DNA of 64,000 bases from an uncultured Bacteroidota bacterium (lineage in GTDB: Bacteria > Bacteroidota > Bacteroidia > Bacteroidales > P3): assembly GCA_900545215.1 (NCBI GenBank), contig UQXW01000004.1, forward strand, positions 1-64,000. Reading direction: 5' to 3'. The notes beneath the pieces were generated by a model. The model was given only the letters and a program-made list of their open reading frames with translations, did no database searches and had not been told where the DNA came from. Numbering within the stretch: position 1 is the stretch's first letter; the number at the start of each line of letters is the position of its first letter. Positions 1 through 8,741 of the stretch are shown here, piece by piece. The position numbers and the translations under genes are program-made.

Positions 1-268
1 CCCGTTCCGTTTCGCATTCTAATCGATGTTGACGAAATTCTTTCGGCGTTTTGGATTTCTGAAACGGTGTTTGAGACGGAGACTTATGGCAAGGTGCTTT
101 TTCAATATTGCGAATGGTATTTATATTGCGGACTTTCAACCGAGTAAAAGAAAATAATACTACATGCAATCGCACAAAACAAATACGATTTTCAAGAGAC
201 CTGAGTTCAATTCATGGCAACGGCTTTATAAAGTGGGATTGTAGTGGTTATAAAAGCCTGCTTCGAGT
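1..268. other. Left-edge spacer with a phased-repeat remnant
   Basis: No gene is supported here; short open frames lack family features. The segment carries TTCTTTCGGCGTTTT (41-55) followed by a second core, AAACGGTGTTT, whose centre lies 21 bp further on (46 and 67). This matches the 21-22 bp phased repeat family described elsewhere in the window. The segment lies beyond the 3' end of the leftward LysE gene. Confidence 0.5.
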
Positions 269-913
269 TCACATGGCCATGTCTGGAAGATGTATTGTCG
301 TGAAAGAGACTATCAGAAGGTAGAGTCCGAAAAGTATGAGTATGCTTCCCACAACCCGATTGATTATCGTGATTACGTTATCGGTCATGAAGCGTTTCAA
401 TTCCGTTGCTATGGCACATTTTATGATGTCCATGGCAAATACGGTCAGCAGAATGCAGATGAGAAACGTTATTTGCTCGCTGCGTTTATCGTAGCTCATC
501 GTAACGTTTATGGGTATGAGCCAGAAAATCCACACTCCCGGATTCGCTATGTTGAAGATGAAACCTTTGAGAATATACTTTAGTTGAAATTTGCTGACGG
601 TTTCTATCTTGCGTTTCGGTTGGGTGATGTGTCGCCTCGTTGCAGTGTAGATGCCGAAACAGATTATGATGATACCGCCTATAAATCCGATGAGTTTTTG
701 TGCCTTGTCGGAAGCGAATAAGGAGCTTACGCCGAACCATGCTATGAATACCATGGAAATATCCGACAGAGAGACGCCCATGGCAAGGTGAGCTCCGCTG
801 CGAAATCCCTTTGTTATGCTTGTTTGAATGAGGGAAAAGAAAGCAGGTCCGACCATCAAAGAAAGTGTCAGACCGAATAGTATCCCTTGTGTAATGACAT
901 TAAAACTCACCAT
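269..913 (-). CDS. LysE family translocator (amino acid/metabolite exporter)
   Basis: A 214-residue inner-membrane protein with about six hydrophobic segments. It has the LysE/RhtB N-terminal pattern: a first membrane helix, then GPAFFSLIQTSITKGFRSG around residues 22-40, then a second helix beginning with a conserved Asp. The family exports amino acids or related small metabolites by proton exchange; the substrate cannot be read from sequence. The ATG at 913 is preferred over an in-frame TTG at 931, because the protein then begins with MVSFNVITQG as in relatives. A minus-strand TACCTTTG -7 element lies at 943-950. It stands alone, 207 bp from the next leftward gene. Confidence 0.85.
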   Translation of the reverse strand: MVSFNVITQGILFGLTLSLMVGPAFFSLIQTSITKGFRSGAHLAMGVSLSDISMVFIAWFGVSSLFASDKAQKLIGFIGGIIIICFGIYTATRRHITQPKRKIETVSKFQLKYILKGFIFNIANPGVWIFWLIPINVTMSYDKRSEQITFLICILLTVFAMDIIKCAIATELKRFMTDNVITIINRVVGSILILFGLYLLIVSFTTIHLPDMAM

Positions 914-942
914 TTGAAAGCCCCCGCACAATAAAACGGTTG

Positions 943-950
943 CAAAGGTA
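943..950 (-). promoter_or_regulatory. Bacteroidetes -7 box for the LysE gene
   Basis: TACCTTTG on the minus strand matches TAnnTTTG and lies 30 bp upstream of the ATG at 913. No convincing TTTG -33 element is visible at the expected distance. Confidence 0.55.
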
Positions 951-1120
951 GCAATAAAACGGTTATTCGCTACTTCTTTTTACCGAAATTCTTCGATACA
1001 AGGCATGAAGAAATAAAGACAAGAACCGTATCTTTATCGGTTAGAAAGGAACGGCTCTTTATCGCTTTTGGTAAAAGGGATTATGGTTTTGTGGGATATA
1101 GAGTGGTCGAATGACGGATT

Positions 1121-3088
1121 CTATTTGTAATCCAATACACGGATTTCTATTCTCCTGTCCTCCATGGCTTCTTTAGTGTATATGCTGCGACGTTTCTCTT
1201 CAAGAATTTCGGGATTTTCGCTGCGACTTTCCGATTTGCCTATTGCCAAACGTTCTATTTTTATTCTAGGATTGCCGTTTTCGTCCGTTGCTTGGAAGTA
1301 TTCCCGCATTGCCCCATCGTTCCAATTTTTGAAATAGTTTTCAAGGCTGGAAATCCGCCTTTGAGACAGTCTGTAATTATAGTCTTCGTTGTATAGTGCG
1401 GAGGCATAGCCGGCAACTTGCAGCCTTATGTTTTTGCCTTCTTTGATTTTGTTGTACATGAATCCGGCAAGCAGGTTCAATTTCTTCATTCCTGTATCCA
1501 GTTTTTTTGAAAAGAACTCTTCCGTTTGACTGATTGCCACATCTTCAAGACTGTCGGAACGACCGTAGGAGGCTCTTGCTTTGTAGAGGTTGCTCAACGC
1601 ACGATAGGATTTATAGCATTGTTCGTAATCCATGGTCGTTATGCTGTCAGTCGTATTGGGATTAGGTTCGTCATTGTGGAAGTATAGTGCTATCGGAAGG
1701 TCGAATGCAGGGTTGAACACTTCTGTTTCTTTTACTTGTTGTATTGTGGCGACTTCGGGCAACTGTTTGTCCCAACGATAAAGGTCGTTGCAGCAGGTCT
1801 TATTGCCGGAAGTATTGTCTGTTTTCCGATTGGAAGTGAAATATCCTCTTTCCCCGCTTTCGGAAACAAAAGGGTATAAATCGTTCGCCGGTGAGTTCAC
1901 AGGGGTAAGAAGATTTTCCGGTGTCGTCCACCTTTGCAACCAACCCTCACTGCGGAAAATATCGAAGCCCCCGAAGCCGAAATGTTTGTCAGAGGAGAAA
2001 TACAATGTTTGTTCGTCATCGCAATAATGCGGAGTAACCTCATCGCCGCTTGTGTTTATGGTCGAACCGAGATTTACGGGAACGGGTGTTTCGCTTGTCA
2101 GGTCTATGTACCATATATCGAAGCCTCCGAAACCTCCTGCCCTGTTGCTGGAAAAGTACATCAAGGTTTTGCCGTCGTCTTCGTTTCTTGCCACCACGGG
2201 ACAAAGGCTTGAGGATTTTTTATCGTAGAGCGGCTCGAACGGCTTTGCTTTCGTCCACTTGTCGTTCTTCTTTACGGTGTACCATATTTGGCAATTTTCC
2301 TTGCCATTCTTTGTCGTGCAACGATTGAACCATATTGTTTGAGTAACTGTATCGAAAAAGAAATTAGAGGAATTGTTTTTCTTTTTATTCACTTCGGGTA
2401 TATCCAGTTCACGTGCAGGAGTATAAAAATCCTCATCTATGAAAGAGAGAAAGATTTTGTTATACACATCGGAGTAATAGGTGTTCCCGCCGTCGTGAAC
2501 TTCCTTATAAGCAGGCGATGTGAAGAAAAGCACACTGTCATTCAAAATAAAACTGCCGGATTGTGAGAAAGAATCGTTCACATTGCCTCCGAGATTGGTT
2601 ATAAGAGTGTTTTCCTCCGGTGTCTCATTGTCGAATATCCATCTTATGCTTTCGAGTTCGTGCTTGCATTGCTTCCTTATCTTTATGTCGCCGCAGTCAA
2701 GAAGACAGGTGTTGAGAAAGTGTTGTGCCTGTATGAGGTTGCCGTTGGATTTCGCCACTTGGGCAAGGTTGAGGTACAACATCGGAAAAACTTCATTGAT
2801 ATTCAATGTATCGTTCTCTATAAGTACTTTCTGATACCAATATTCGGCTTTGTCATAGTCTTTCAGCATTCGACAAGCCTCCCCGCATTTATACATGAGA
2901 GAAAGAGGCTTGATAAGGAAACGCCGTCCTATGGTGTAATATTCCAATGCCTCGGAGTAGTTTCCCTTGGAAAATGCTTTGTCTCCTTTTTTCTCGTAAC
3001 TCAATGCGTACTTCTCTTGCGCGAACGCACTTGTGAAGCAAAGCGAAAGAAGAACTGTAGCGATGATACTTTTCAAAATGTTGGACAT
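1121..3088 (-). CDS. OmpA family protein with TPR and PD40 propeller (PorE-like, type IX secretion)
   Basis: A 655-residue exported protein with signal peptide MSNILKSIIATVLLSLCFTS plus AFA. Domains in order: TPR repeats at about 25-135; a six-bladed PD40/WD40-like propeller at about 160-440, with the paired motifs FSSNRAGGFGGFDIW (312-326) and FSSDKHFGFGGFDIF (364-378); and an OmpA-like peptidoglycan-binding domain over the last ~120 residues, ending in DRRIEIRV. This TPR-propeller-OmpA architecture is that of PorE, a periplasmic type IX secretion component that tethers the apparatus to peptidoglycan. The upstream porP/sprF-like gene overlaps its start by 16 bp, suggesting translational coupling. 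It could instead be one of several PorE-like paralogues tied to gliding or surface proteins. Confidence 0.82.
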   Translation of the reverse strand: MSNILKSIIATVLLSLCFTSAFAQEKYALSYEKKGDKAFSKGNYSEALEYYTIGRRFLIKPLSLMYKCGEACRMLKDYDKAEYWYQKVLIENDTLNINEVFPMLYLNLAQVAKSNGNLIQAQHFLNTCLLDCGDIKIRKQCKHELESIRWIFDNETPEENTLITNLGGNVNDSFSQSGSFILNDSVLFFTSPAYKEVHDGGNTYYSDVYNKIFLSFIDEDFYTPARELDIPEVNKKKNNSSNFFFDTVTQTIWFNRCTTKNGKENCQIWYTVKKNDKWTKAKPFEPLYDKKSSSLCPVVARNEDDGKTLMYFSSNRAGGFGGFDIWYIDLTSETPVPVNLGSTINTSGDEVTPHYCDDEQTLYFSSDKHFGFGGFDIFRSEGWLQRWTTPENLLTPVNSPANDLYPFVSESGERGYFTSNRKTDNTSGNKTCCNDLYRWDKQLPEVATIQQVKETEVFNPAFDLPIALYFHNDEPNPNTTDSITTMDYEQCYKSYRALSNLYKARASYGRSDSLEDVAISQTEEFFSKKLDTGMKKLNLLAGFMYNKIKEGKNIRLQVAGYASALYNEDYNYRLSQRRISSLENYFKNWNDGAMREYFQATDENGNPRIKIERLAIGKSESRSENPEILEEKRRSIYTKEAMEDRRIEIRVLDYK

Positions 3089-4071
3089 GGTATTGTTTTA
3101 ATTTGTTTTTTGTGCTTGAATGTGTCTAATTCGTAGGAAACCCACAACTCCAAGGCTCCGTATGTATGCGAGACTTTGCTTAAAGATGAAATGTTTACAT
3201 CGTAGGACAAGCCGACATTGAGTGCGGAACGTCGGTATCGCAAAGTCAATACGAGAGCATCGAATGTGCGGAAGAATAATCCCGTTGCGATGTACTCGTT
3301 ATCGAACATCGTCATGGACAAATCGTATATGAATTCACCGCCTGCAAGTATTTCCGTATTGTCATTCTGATAGGAATAACGAGCCATAAGATTGACGGAG
3401 CTTTGTTGCGATGTGGTAAAAAGATATGTGAGGTATGTTGTATAGCGTCTTGCCAATTTTATGTCGCTGTTGTCATAGAAAGAATAGACAGGACTATTCA
3501 GATGAGCGATGGCGAAACCTGCCGAGATGTGTCCGTCTTCTTTCGGACTTATTTGCCAATGTATGCCGATACATACGTCGAATGCCGTTGTTCTCGACAG
3601 ATAGATTCCTTCCTTATCCGATGGAGAAAGTCCGAAATCGGCTTTTGCCACATCGTACGACCATGAGGTGTTCTGCATATTTATGCCGAGTGCGATAAAA
3701 TGGTTGTTCCTCTTCGACAACATTTTATTGTATGCCATGGAAAGGAAGAGTTGCCGTTGTCCGAAGCCCAAGGCTCCGGCTGCATCTTTCAAAAAACCGC
3801 AACCCAGGCCGAAAGATTGTTTATATCGTGAGGAAGAAAACAGTTTTGCTTCCGCTGAGATAAGCATGGTGTTGTATCCTCTGCCGGAAACGGTCTGCCA
3901 TTGATTTCTGTAAGCGGCTCCCACTTTGAAATCGGAAGAAAAAAATGCTGTTTTAGCAGGATTGAGATACATATCGCCGACCATGAATGATGAAAAGTGA
4001 ACATCTTGTGCAGAAAGGCTTATGCACAAAAAGAAAAGCATACAAGTAAAGATGGCTTTGCAAATGTTCAC
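3073..4071 (-). CDS. PorP/SprF family type IX secretion outer-membrane protein
   Basis: 332 residues starting with a clear signal peptide (MNICKAIFTCMLFFLCISLSAQ), followed by QDVHFSSFMVGDMYLNPAKT, the family's N-terminal 'mature start, few residues, NPA' pattern. The rest alternates aromatic/hydrophobic and polar residues as in a 14-strand beta-barrel. PorP/SprF proteins sit in the outer membrane and bind PorE or a secreted partner in type IX secretion. Here the gene overlaps the PorE-like gene by 16 bp, so the two form one unit. No other por genes (porKLMN, sov) are in the window, so this is a satellite pair and not the main locus. Confidence 0.85.
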   Translation of the reverse strand: MNICKAIFTCMLFFLCISLSAQDVHFSSFMVGDMYLNPAKTAFFSSDFKVGAAYRNQWQTVSGRGYNTMLISAEAKLFSSSRYKQSFGLGCGFLKDAAGALGFGQRQLFLSMAYNKMLSKRNNHFIALGINMQNTSWSYDVAKADFGLSPSDKEGIYLSRTTAFDVCIGIHWQISPKEDGHISAGFAIAHLNSPVYSFYDNSDIKLARRYTTYLTYLFTTSQQSSVNLMARYSYQNDNTEILAGGEFIYDLSMTMFDNEYIATGLFFRTFDALVLTLRYRRSALNVGLSYDVNISSLSKVSHTYGALELWVSYELDTFKHKKQIKTIPCPTF

Positions 4072-4090
4072 CTCATGGATTTTGTTGATT

Positions 4091-4579
4091 TTACTTTTCT
4101 TCCTTATAAGATTTTGCCAAGTCTTGCAATGCTTCGTTTTCGAGACGGTAAACCGTCCACTCGCTCAAAGGCTTTGCTCCCATTGCTTCATAAAAATCTA
4201 TGCTCGGCTTATTCCAATCCAGTACTATCCACTCGAAACGCGGGCAGTTGTGCTTTACGGCTTGTGAGGCGAGGTAGGAGAGAAGTAGCTTGCCGAAGCC
4301 TTTGCCTCTGTGCGAGGGTTGAACATACAAGTCCTCGAGATAAAGCCCTGCTTTGCCTCTCCATGTGGAGAAATTGAAGAAATAGAGTGCGAATCCTATG
4401 CTTTCACCGTTTTCTTCCACAAATACGACATTTGCCTGCTTCTTATCGAAGATTGATTCTTCCAAAATCTCAACGCTTGCCTCCACTGCGTCCGGTTCTT
4501 TCTCGTATTCTGCCAATTCTTGTATGAATTGCAATATCTTCGGGCAGTCTTCTCTTCGTGCTTGTCTTATCGTAGCCAT
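4091..4579 (-). CDS. GNAT family N-acetyltransferase (diamine/thialysine acetyltransferase-like)
   Basis: 162 residues forming one GNAT domain. The acetyl-CoA loop is HRGKGFGK (about 89-96, the Q/R-x-x-G-x-G/A motif). The stretch YLEDLYVQPSHRGKGFGKLL and the later WNKPSIDFYEAMGA resemble the SSAT/thialysine acetyltransferase branch, which acetylates small polyamine-like amines; the substrate is inferred. It begins with MATIRQARREDCP, typical for this branch. It lies 19 bp from the PorP-like gene and 10 bp from the lipoprotein gene, probably in one transcript with mtaB. Confidence 0.85.
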   Translation of the reverse strand: MATIRQARREDCPKILQFIQELAEYEKEPDAVEASVEILEESIFDKKQANVVFVEENGESIGFALYFFNFSTWRGKAGLYLEDLYVQPSHRGKGFGKLLLSYLASQAVKHNCPRFEWIVLDWNKPSIDFYEAMGAKPLSEWTVYRLENEALQDLAKSYKEEK

Positions 4580-4589
4580 ATCATTCGCC

Positions 4590-5306
4590 TTATTTCAATT
4601 TCATCTTTATGGTTGAAGCGTCTTTTTCTATCAATTCCTTTATTTTCATCAGTCCGTCCTGCAATGCAAGCGTCGCCGCACGTCTTTGGAACTCGTAATA
4701 ACCATGGTAAAACGCCATATACTGTTTGGAATAGCCTCGTTCGTTGAATTTCGCCACAAGATTATTCCGCGTATCGTATATTTCGACAATCACTTCCAGC
4801 TCTGTCTCGTTTGCACAAAGAGGCATGCCGAAAACATTAAGCACTCCGAACGTGAAACCGCTAAGCCATGACCATTTGTAATTGTTCTTGTTGTAGATGT
4901 CTCCTGCCCTGATGATGATGTTACCCTTTTTGCGGGTTGTCATGTCGCATATATTGTCGCTCACTTCCGTCACGAAGACATCGGCCGCGTCTTGTATTCT
5001 TTTTTCTGCCGTATAGAGTTTCGTTTTGGCGGTTATTTCGTAAACGCCTTTGCCGTAAGGGGTTTCTGTAAGTCCGTAAGGAGTTTTCAAATCGTCTGAA
5101 ACCTTAACGGAATATGAACTTGCACCGTAAGCATTCTCAAAGGAAGGTTGGTCTATCCAACATGTGAGTTTCGGTAGCAGGCTCGCATTCCTGTAATCCG
5201 GTTGAAACAAATCCTTTTCCAAGGACTTGCAACCGCAAAAACCCGCAATGACAAACATTGCAAGCAGTATTCTTATCGTTCTGTTTTGATTTCGATATTT
5301 TCTCAT
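4590..5306 (-). CDS. Predicted lipoprotein of unknown function
   Basis: 238 residues. The N-terminus (MRKYRNQNRTIRILLAMFVIAGFCGC) is basic then hydrophobic and ends in a lipobox-like FCGC with the candidate lipidated Cys at about 26, so the protein is probably membrane-anchored in the periplasm. The rest has no motif I recognise; it includes a central hydrophobic WSWLSGFTFGVLNVFGMPLC (near 145-165) and a C-terminal amphipathic region. It overlaps the mtaB stop by 4 bp (ATGA arrangement), so it is co-translated with mtaB, although the functional link is unclear. Confidence 0.7.
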   Translation of the reverse strand: MRKYRNQNRTIRILLAMFVIAGFCGCKSLEKDLFQPDYRNASLLPKLTCWIDQPSFENAYGASSYSVKVSDDLKTPYGLTETPYGKGVYEITAKTKLYTAEKRIQDAADVFVTEVSDNICDMTTRKKGNIIIRAGDIYNKNNYKWSWLSGFTFGVLNVFGMPLCANETELEVIVEIYDTRNNLVAKFNERGYSKQYMAFYHGYYEFQRRAATLALQDGLMKIKELIEKDASTIKMKLK

Positions 5307-6586
5307 ACTATATATGATTTATGTTCGTGGTCGATGATTTCAATGGTTTCTTCTGTTATTTCGTTGATGTACCGCTCGTCGAATTTTCTTCCCACTCTTA
5401 TGTAGTTTTCTGTGAAGCCGTGCATCATTCCGTCTTCGTTGTCTGCTTCCCAAAGGACGTTTGCTTTTCTGCCTTTGTTTGCTCGATAGAATGCCTCTTT
5501 CTTTCGGTCGGATAGTTCTTGCAATTCCATGCTTCGTCTGTGTCGTTCGTTCATGGGAACACTTTCCGGCATGCCTGCCGCCGGTGTTCCGGGGCGTTCG
5601 GAGTAGGTAAAGACGTGCAATGCTGCCAAAGGAAGAGAGGCAATGAAAGCTTTCGCTTCCGCAAAGTCCTCTGCCGTTTCATGCGGAAAGCCTACTATCA
5701 CATCGGCTGCAATAAAGGCATGCGGCATGCGGCTGTTTATGTAATTTACCCTTTCTGCGAACAATTCCCTGTCGTATTTGCGTTTCATCAGGTGCAGTAT
5801 TTTGTTGCTGCCTGCCTGTAACGGTATATGGAAATGAGAGAGAAACTTTTTGGAAGCGGCACAAAAATCCACCGTTTCTTCCGTTATGAGATTTGGCTCT
5901 ATGCTTGAAATTCTGTAACGCTCTATTCCCTCTATTTTATCCAATTCCCGAATGAGTTCAAGGAATGTTTCTCCGCTTTGTTTGCCGAACTCGCCAATGT
6001 TTACGCCTGTCAGCACGACTTCCTTCTTGCCTTGTTTTGCCAATTCTTCGGCACAAGCCACCGTACTCGCAATATCACCGCTTCTGCTTCTGCCTCGCGA
6101 ATAGGGAATGGCACAATAGGTGCAGAAATAGTTGCATCCGTCCTGTATTTTGAGAAACGAACGTGTGCGATCGGAAGAAGAATATGATGGATAAAAGGAA
6201 TGCAGACGGCTTATGTCGCATACGTGATTTTCCACAGACGTGTTCTTCTTGTGGTTTTCCACAAGGTCTATCAGTTTCCTTTTGTCATCGTTTCCGAGTA
6301 TTATATCCACGCCTTCGATTTGCGCTATCTCCTTATCTTTCAGCTGAGACATGCAACCGATAACGGCAACTATTGCTTCCGGATTGAGCTTGTTCACCTG
6401 TCTTATGGCATTACGGCACTTCTTTTCCGCAACCTGAGTTACGGTGCAAGTGTTTATGACATATACATCTGCCTTTTCTTTGAATGCAACCTGCGTATAG
6501 CCTCTTTCCGCAAAGCCTCCGGCAAGGAAAGAACTCTCTGCAAAATTCAGTTTGCAACCCAAAGTGTGAAAGGCTATTGTTTTCAT
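5303..6586 (-). CDS. mtaB: tRNA (N6-threonylcarbamoyladenosine-37-C2) methylthiotransferase MtaB
   Basis: 427 residues. MtaB is a radical-SAM methylthiotransferase that converts t6A37 to ms2t6A37 in ANN-decoding tRNAs. The N-terminal UPF0004 domain has its three cluster cysteines at C11, C47 and C78. The radical-SAM CxxxCxxC is C151-C155-C158 within CNYFCTYCAIPYSRGRSRS, and a TRAM-like C-terminal segment follows. The opening MKTIAFHTLGCKLNFAES separates MtaB from MiaB and RimO, which begin differently. The gene begins 2 bp after the ligA stop and overlaps the lipoprotein gene by 4 bp. Confidence 0.93.
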   Translation of the reverse strand: MKTIAFHTLGCKLNFAESSFLAGGFAERGYTQVAFKEKADVYVINTCTVTQVAEKKCRNAIRQVNKLNPEAIVAVIGCMSQLKDKEIAQIEGVDIILGNDDKRKLIDLVENHKKNTSVENHVCDISRLHSFYPSYSSSDRTRSFLKIQDGCNYFCTYCAIPYSRGRSRSGDIASTVACAEELAKQGKKEVVLTGVNIGEFGKQSGETFLELIRELDKIEGIERYRISSIEPNLITEETVDFCAASKKFLSHFHIPLQAGSNKILHLMKRKYDRELFAERVNYINSRMPHAFIAADVIVGFPHETAEDFAEAKAFIASLPLAALHVFTYSERPGTPAAGMPESVPMNERHRRSMELQELSDRKKEAFYRANKGRKANVLWEADNEDGMMHGFTENYIRVGRKFDERYINEITEETIEIIDHEHKSYIV

Positions 6587-6587
6587 C

Positions 6588-8741
6588 TTATGCTTCTTCG
6601 TTTTGGTTCAACAAGTCTGCGAATTGCTGTTCGTTTATCATTTTAACGTTCAGTTCTTCTGCTTTTTTTCGTTTTTGCGGTCCCATATTGTCCCCGCAAA
6701 CCACATAATCGACTTTGGAAGATATGCTTCCGACGACACGCCCTGCGTTTTCTTCAATCAGGCTCTTCAATTCCTCTCGTGAGAAAGAAGAGAATGTGCC
6801 GCTTATCACAAAGCTGAGACCTTGTAAAGCATTTCTGCCGCTTTTCTCCTTTACTTCAAAGCACAAGCCTCGTTCTTTCAATCTTTCAATCAAGGCAATG
6901 TTTTCGGGATTTGCAAACCAGCCCGCAACGCTTCTTGCAACGCTCTCACCCACATCGTCTATTTCCACGAGTTGTTCGTAGCTTGCGTTCGCCAGATTGT
7001 TTATTGTCTTATTGTATTGTGCGAGTTTCTTGGCTGTAACCTCGCCGACGTATCTTATTCCCAAAGCATACAACACTCTTTCAAATTCCACGCTCTTGGA
7101 TTGTTCGATTGCACGAATGATGTTGGCTGCTCCTTTCTCGCGAATGGTCGCCTTATTATCTTCCCTGCCCGATGTGATACCTATCAAATCGCTTTCCGTC
7201 AAATCATACAAGGAAGCGAAATCCTCCACAAGTCCTTCGTCCAATATGGCTTTCATTTTCTCCCCGCCCAAATACTCTATGTTCATGGCCTTTTTGGATA
7301 TGAAATGTTGGAAACGACCGAGTATTTGAGGAGGACAGTGGTTGTAATTCGGACAATAGTGAGCCGCTTCACCCTCCTGCCGTATGAGCTTTGCTCCACA
7401 TACGGGACAGTTTTCGATGAAGTGTATAGGTTTATGTATGGAAACATCTTGATTTTCAGTCTCTGAGAAAGTGTCCGATAAAACGGCGTTTTGTGTATCC
7501 TGAAACGGCGTTTTGTCAAATTCTTTTGGCGTATTATTTTCGTCTGTTTTCGTTTCGATTTTTCCGACTATCTTAGGGATTATTTCGCCGCCTTTTTCGA
7601 TTATGACCGTATCGCCTTCGCATAAACCGAGTTTTGCAATAAAATCGGCATTATGTACACTCGCTCTCTTCACGGTGGTGCCTCCGAGCCACACGGGTTC
7701 GAAAACCGCAACCGGAGTAACGACACCCGTTCTTCCAACCTGATACTCCAAGGTCAAAAGGCGGCTTTGAGCCTGTTCTGCCTTGAATTTGAAAGCCGTA
7801 GCCCAACGGGGGCTTTTCGTGGTGTTGCCGAGTTTGTTCCAAAGCGAGACTTTGTTGAGTTTTATTACTATGCCGTCAATGTCGAAAGGCAGGTTGTCTC
7901 GCTCGATGTCCCATTCATCGATGAAACTCATTATTTCATCGATGTTTCTTGCCAAAGCCATGTAGCGAGGCACATTGAAACCCCAACTCTTTGCTGCTTT
8001 CAATCTCTCGTAATGGGTTTCCATTTCGTCCAAATCATCTCCCATAAGAAAATAAAGGAAACATTCCAATTTTCTCTTGGCGACCTCTTTCGTATCGAGG
8101 AGCTTTATGCTCCCGGAAGCTGCATTGCGAGGATTGGCAAAAGGTTCTTCGCTGTTCTCGATTCTTTGTTTGTTGAATTTTTCGAAAGCCTCATGCGGAT
8201 AAATCACCTCGCCCCTGATTTCAAACCTCTCCGGAATATTCTCTCCGTATATTTCCAAAGGCACTGTCTTTATCGTGCGGATATTATCGCTCACATCATC
8301 GCCCTGAACTCCGTCTCCACGTGTCAAAGCTCTCACGAACTTGCCGTTTTCATAAAGAAGACTTATCGCAACTCCGTCATATTTCAATTCACATACCCAT
8401 TCCAATTCCTTCTCTTCTGGTAAGGCTTTCTCGGCTCTTGCAACAAAATCGCTTATCTCCTCTCTCGAATAAGTATTCGACAGAGACAGCATGGGAAATT
8501 CATGCTTCCCTTGAATAAAATTCTTGTTTACCTGACCGCCTACGCGTTTGGTGGGAGAATTCGGGCTTTGCAACTCGGGAAATTCCTTTTCCAAATCCTC
8601 CAATTCCCGCATCAGTGCATCGAACTCGCTATCCGACACTGTCGGAGCGTCCGATACATAATATTCATACGTATAACGGTTGAGCAGTTCCCTCAACCGT
8701 TCCACTCTTTTCTTTGCCTCATTAAAGCGTAGGCTCGTCAT
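6588..8741 (-). CDS. ligA: NAD-dependent DNA ligase LigA, with a repeat-derived insert
   Basis: 717 residues, against about 665-670 for most relatives. LigA seals nicks in replication and repair. Features in order: Ia domain; adenylation domain with the adenylated Lys in CELKYDG (K120); OB fold to about 395; four-Cys zinc finger (C445, C448, C463, C469); HhH region; and C-terminal BRCT (about 640-717). All key residues are present. Between OB fold and zinc finger, about residues 398-440 are extra and low in complexity. The DNA beneath them (7480-7535) is a three-core copy of the 21-22 bp phased repeat family, in frame. The gene overlaps the pdxA 3' end by 20 bp. Confidence 0.96.
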   Translation of the reverse strand: MTSLRFNEAKKRVERLRELLNRYTYEYYVSDAPTVSDSEFDALMRELEDLEKEFPELQSPNSPTKRVGGQVNKNFIQGKHEFPMLSLSNTYSREEISDFVARAEKALPEEKELEWVCELKYDGVAISLLYENGKFVRALTRGDGVQGDDVSDNIRTIKTVPLEIYGENIPERFEIRGEVIYPHEAFEKFNKQRIENSEEPFANPRNAASGSIKLLDTKEVAKRKLECFLYFLMGDDLDEMETHYERLKAAKSWGFNVPRYMALARNIDEIMSFIDEWDIERDNLPFDIDGIVIKLNKVSLWNKLGNTTKSPRWATAFKFKAEQAQSRLLTLEYQVGRTGVVTPVAVFEPVWLGGTTVKRASVHNADFIAKLGLCEGDTVIIEKGGEIIPKIVGKIETKTDENNTPKEFDKTPFQDTQNAVLSDTFSETENQDVSIHKPIHFIENCPVCGAKLIRQEGEAAHYCPNYNHCPPQILGRFQHFISKKAMNIEYLGGEKMKAILDEGLVEDFASLYDLTESDLIGITSGREDNKATIREKGAANIIRAIEQSKSVEFERVLYALGIRYVGEVTAKKLAQYNKTINNLANASYEQLVEIDDVGESVARSVAGWFANPENIALIERLKERGLCFEVKEKSGRNALQGLSFVISGTFSSFSREELKSLIEENAGRVVGSISSKVDYVVCGDNMGPQKRKKAEELNVKMINEQQFADLLNQNEEA
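7480..7535. repeat. Phased palindrome repeat inside ligA (three cores)
   Basis: Plus-strand cores AAAACGGCGTTTTG (7480-7493) and GAAACGGCGTTTTG (7502-7515), then a degenerate core in TTCTTTTGGCGTATTA. Core centres are 7486, 7508 and 7529, so 22 and 21 bp apart. The stretch from the second core through TTTGGCGTATTATTTT aligns, almost base for base, with the reverse complement of the intergenic array at 55276-55350. It therefore belongs to the dispersed family and is not a chance coding pattern. Confidence 0.8.
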
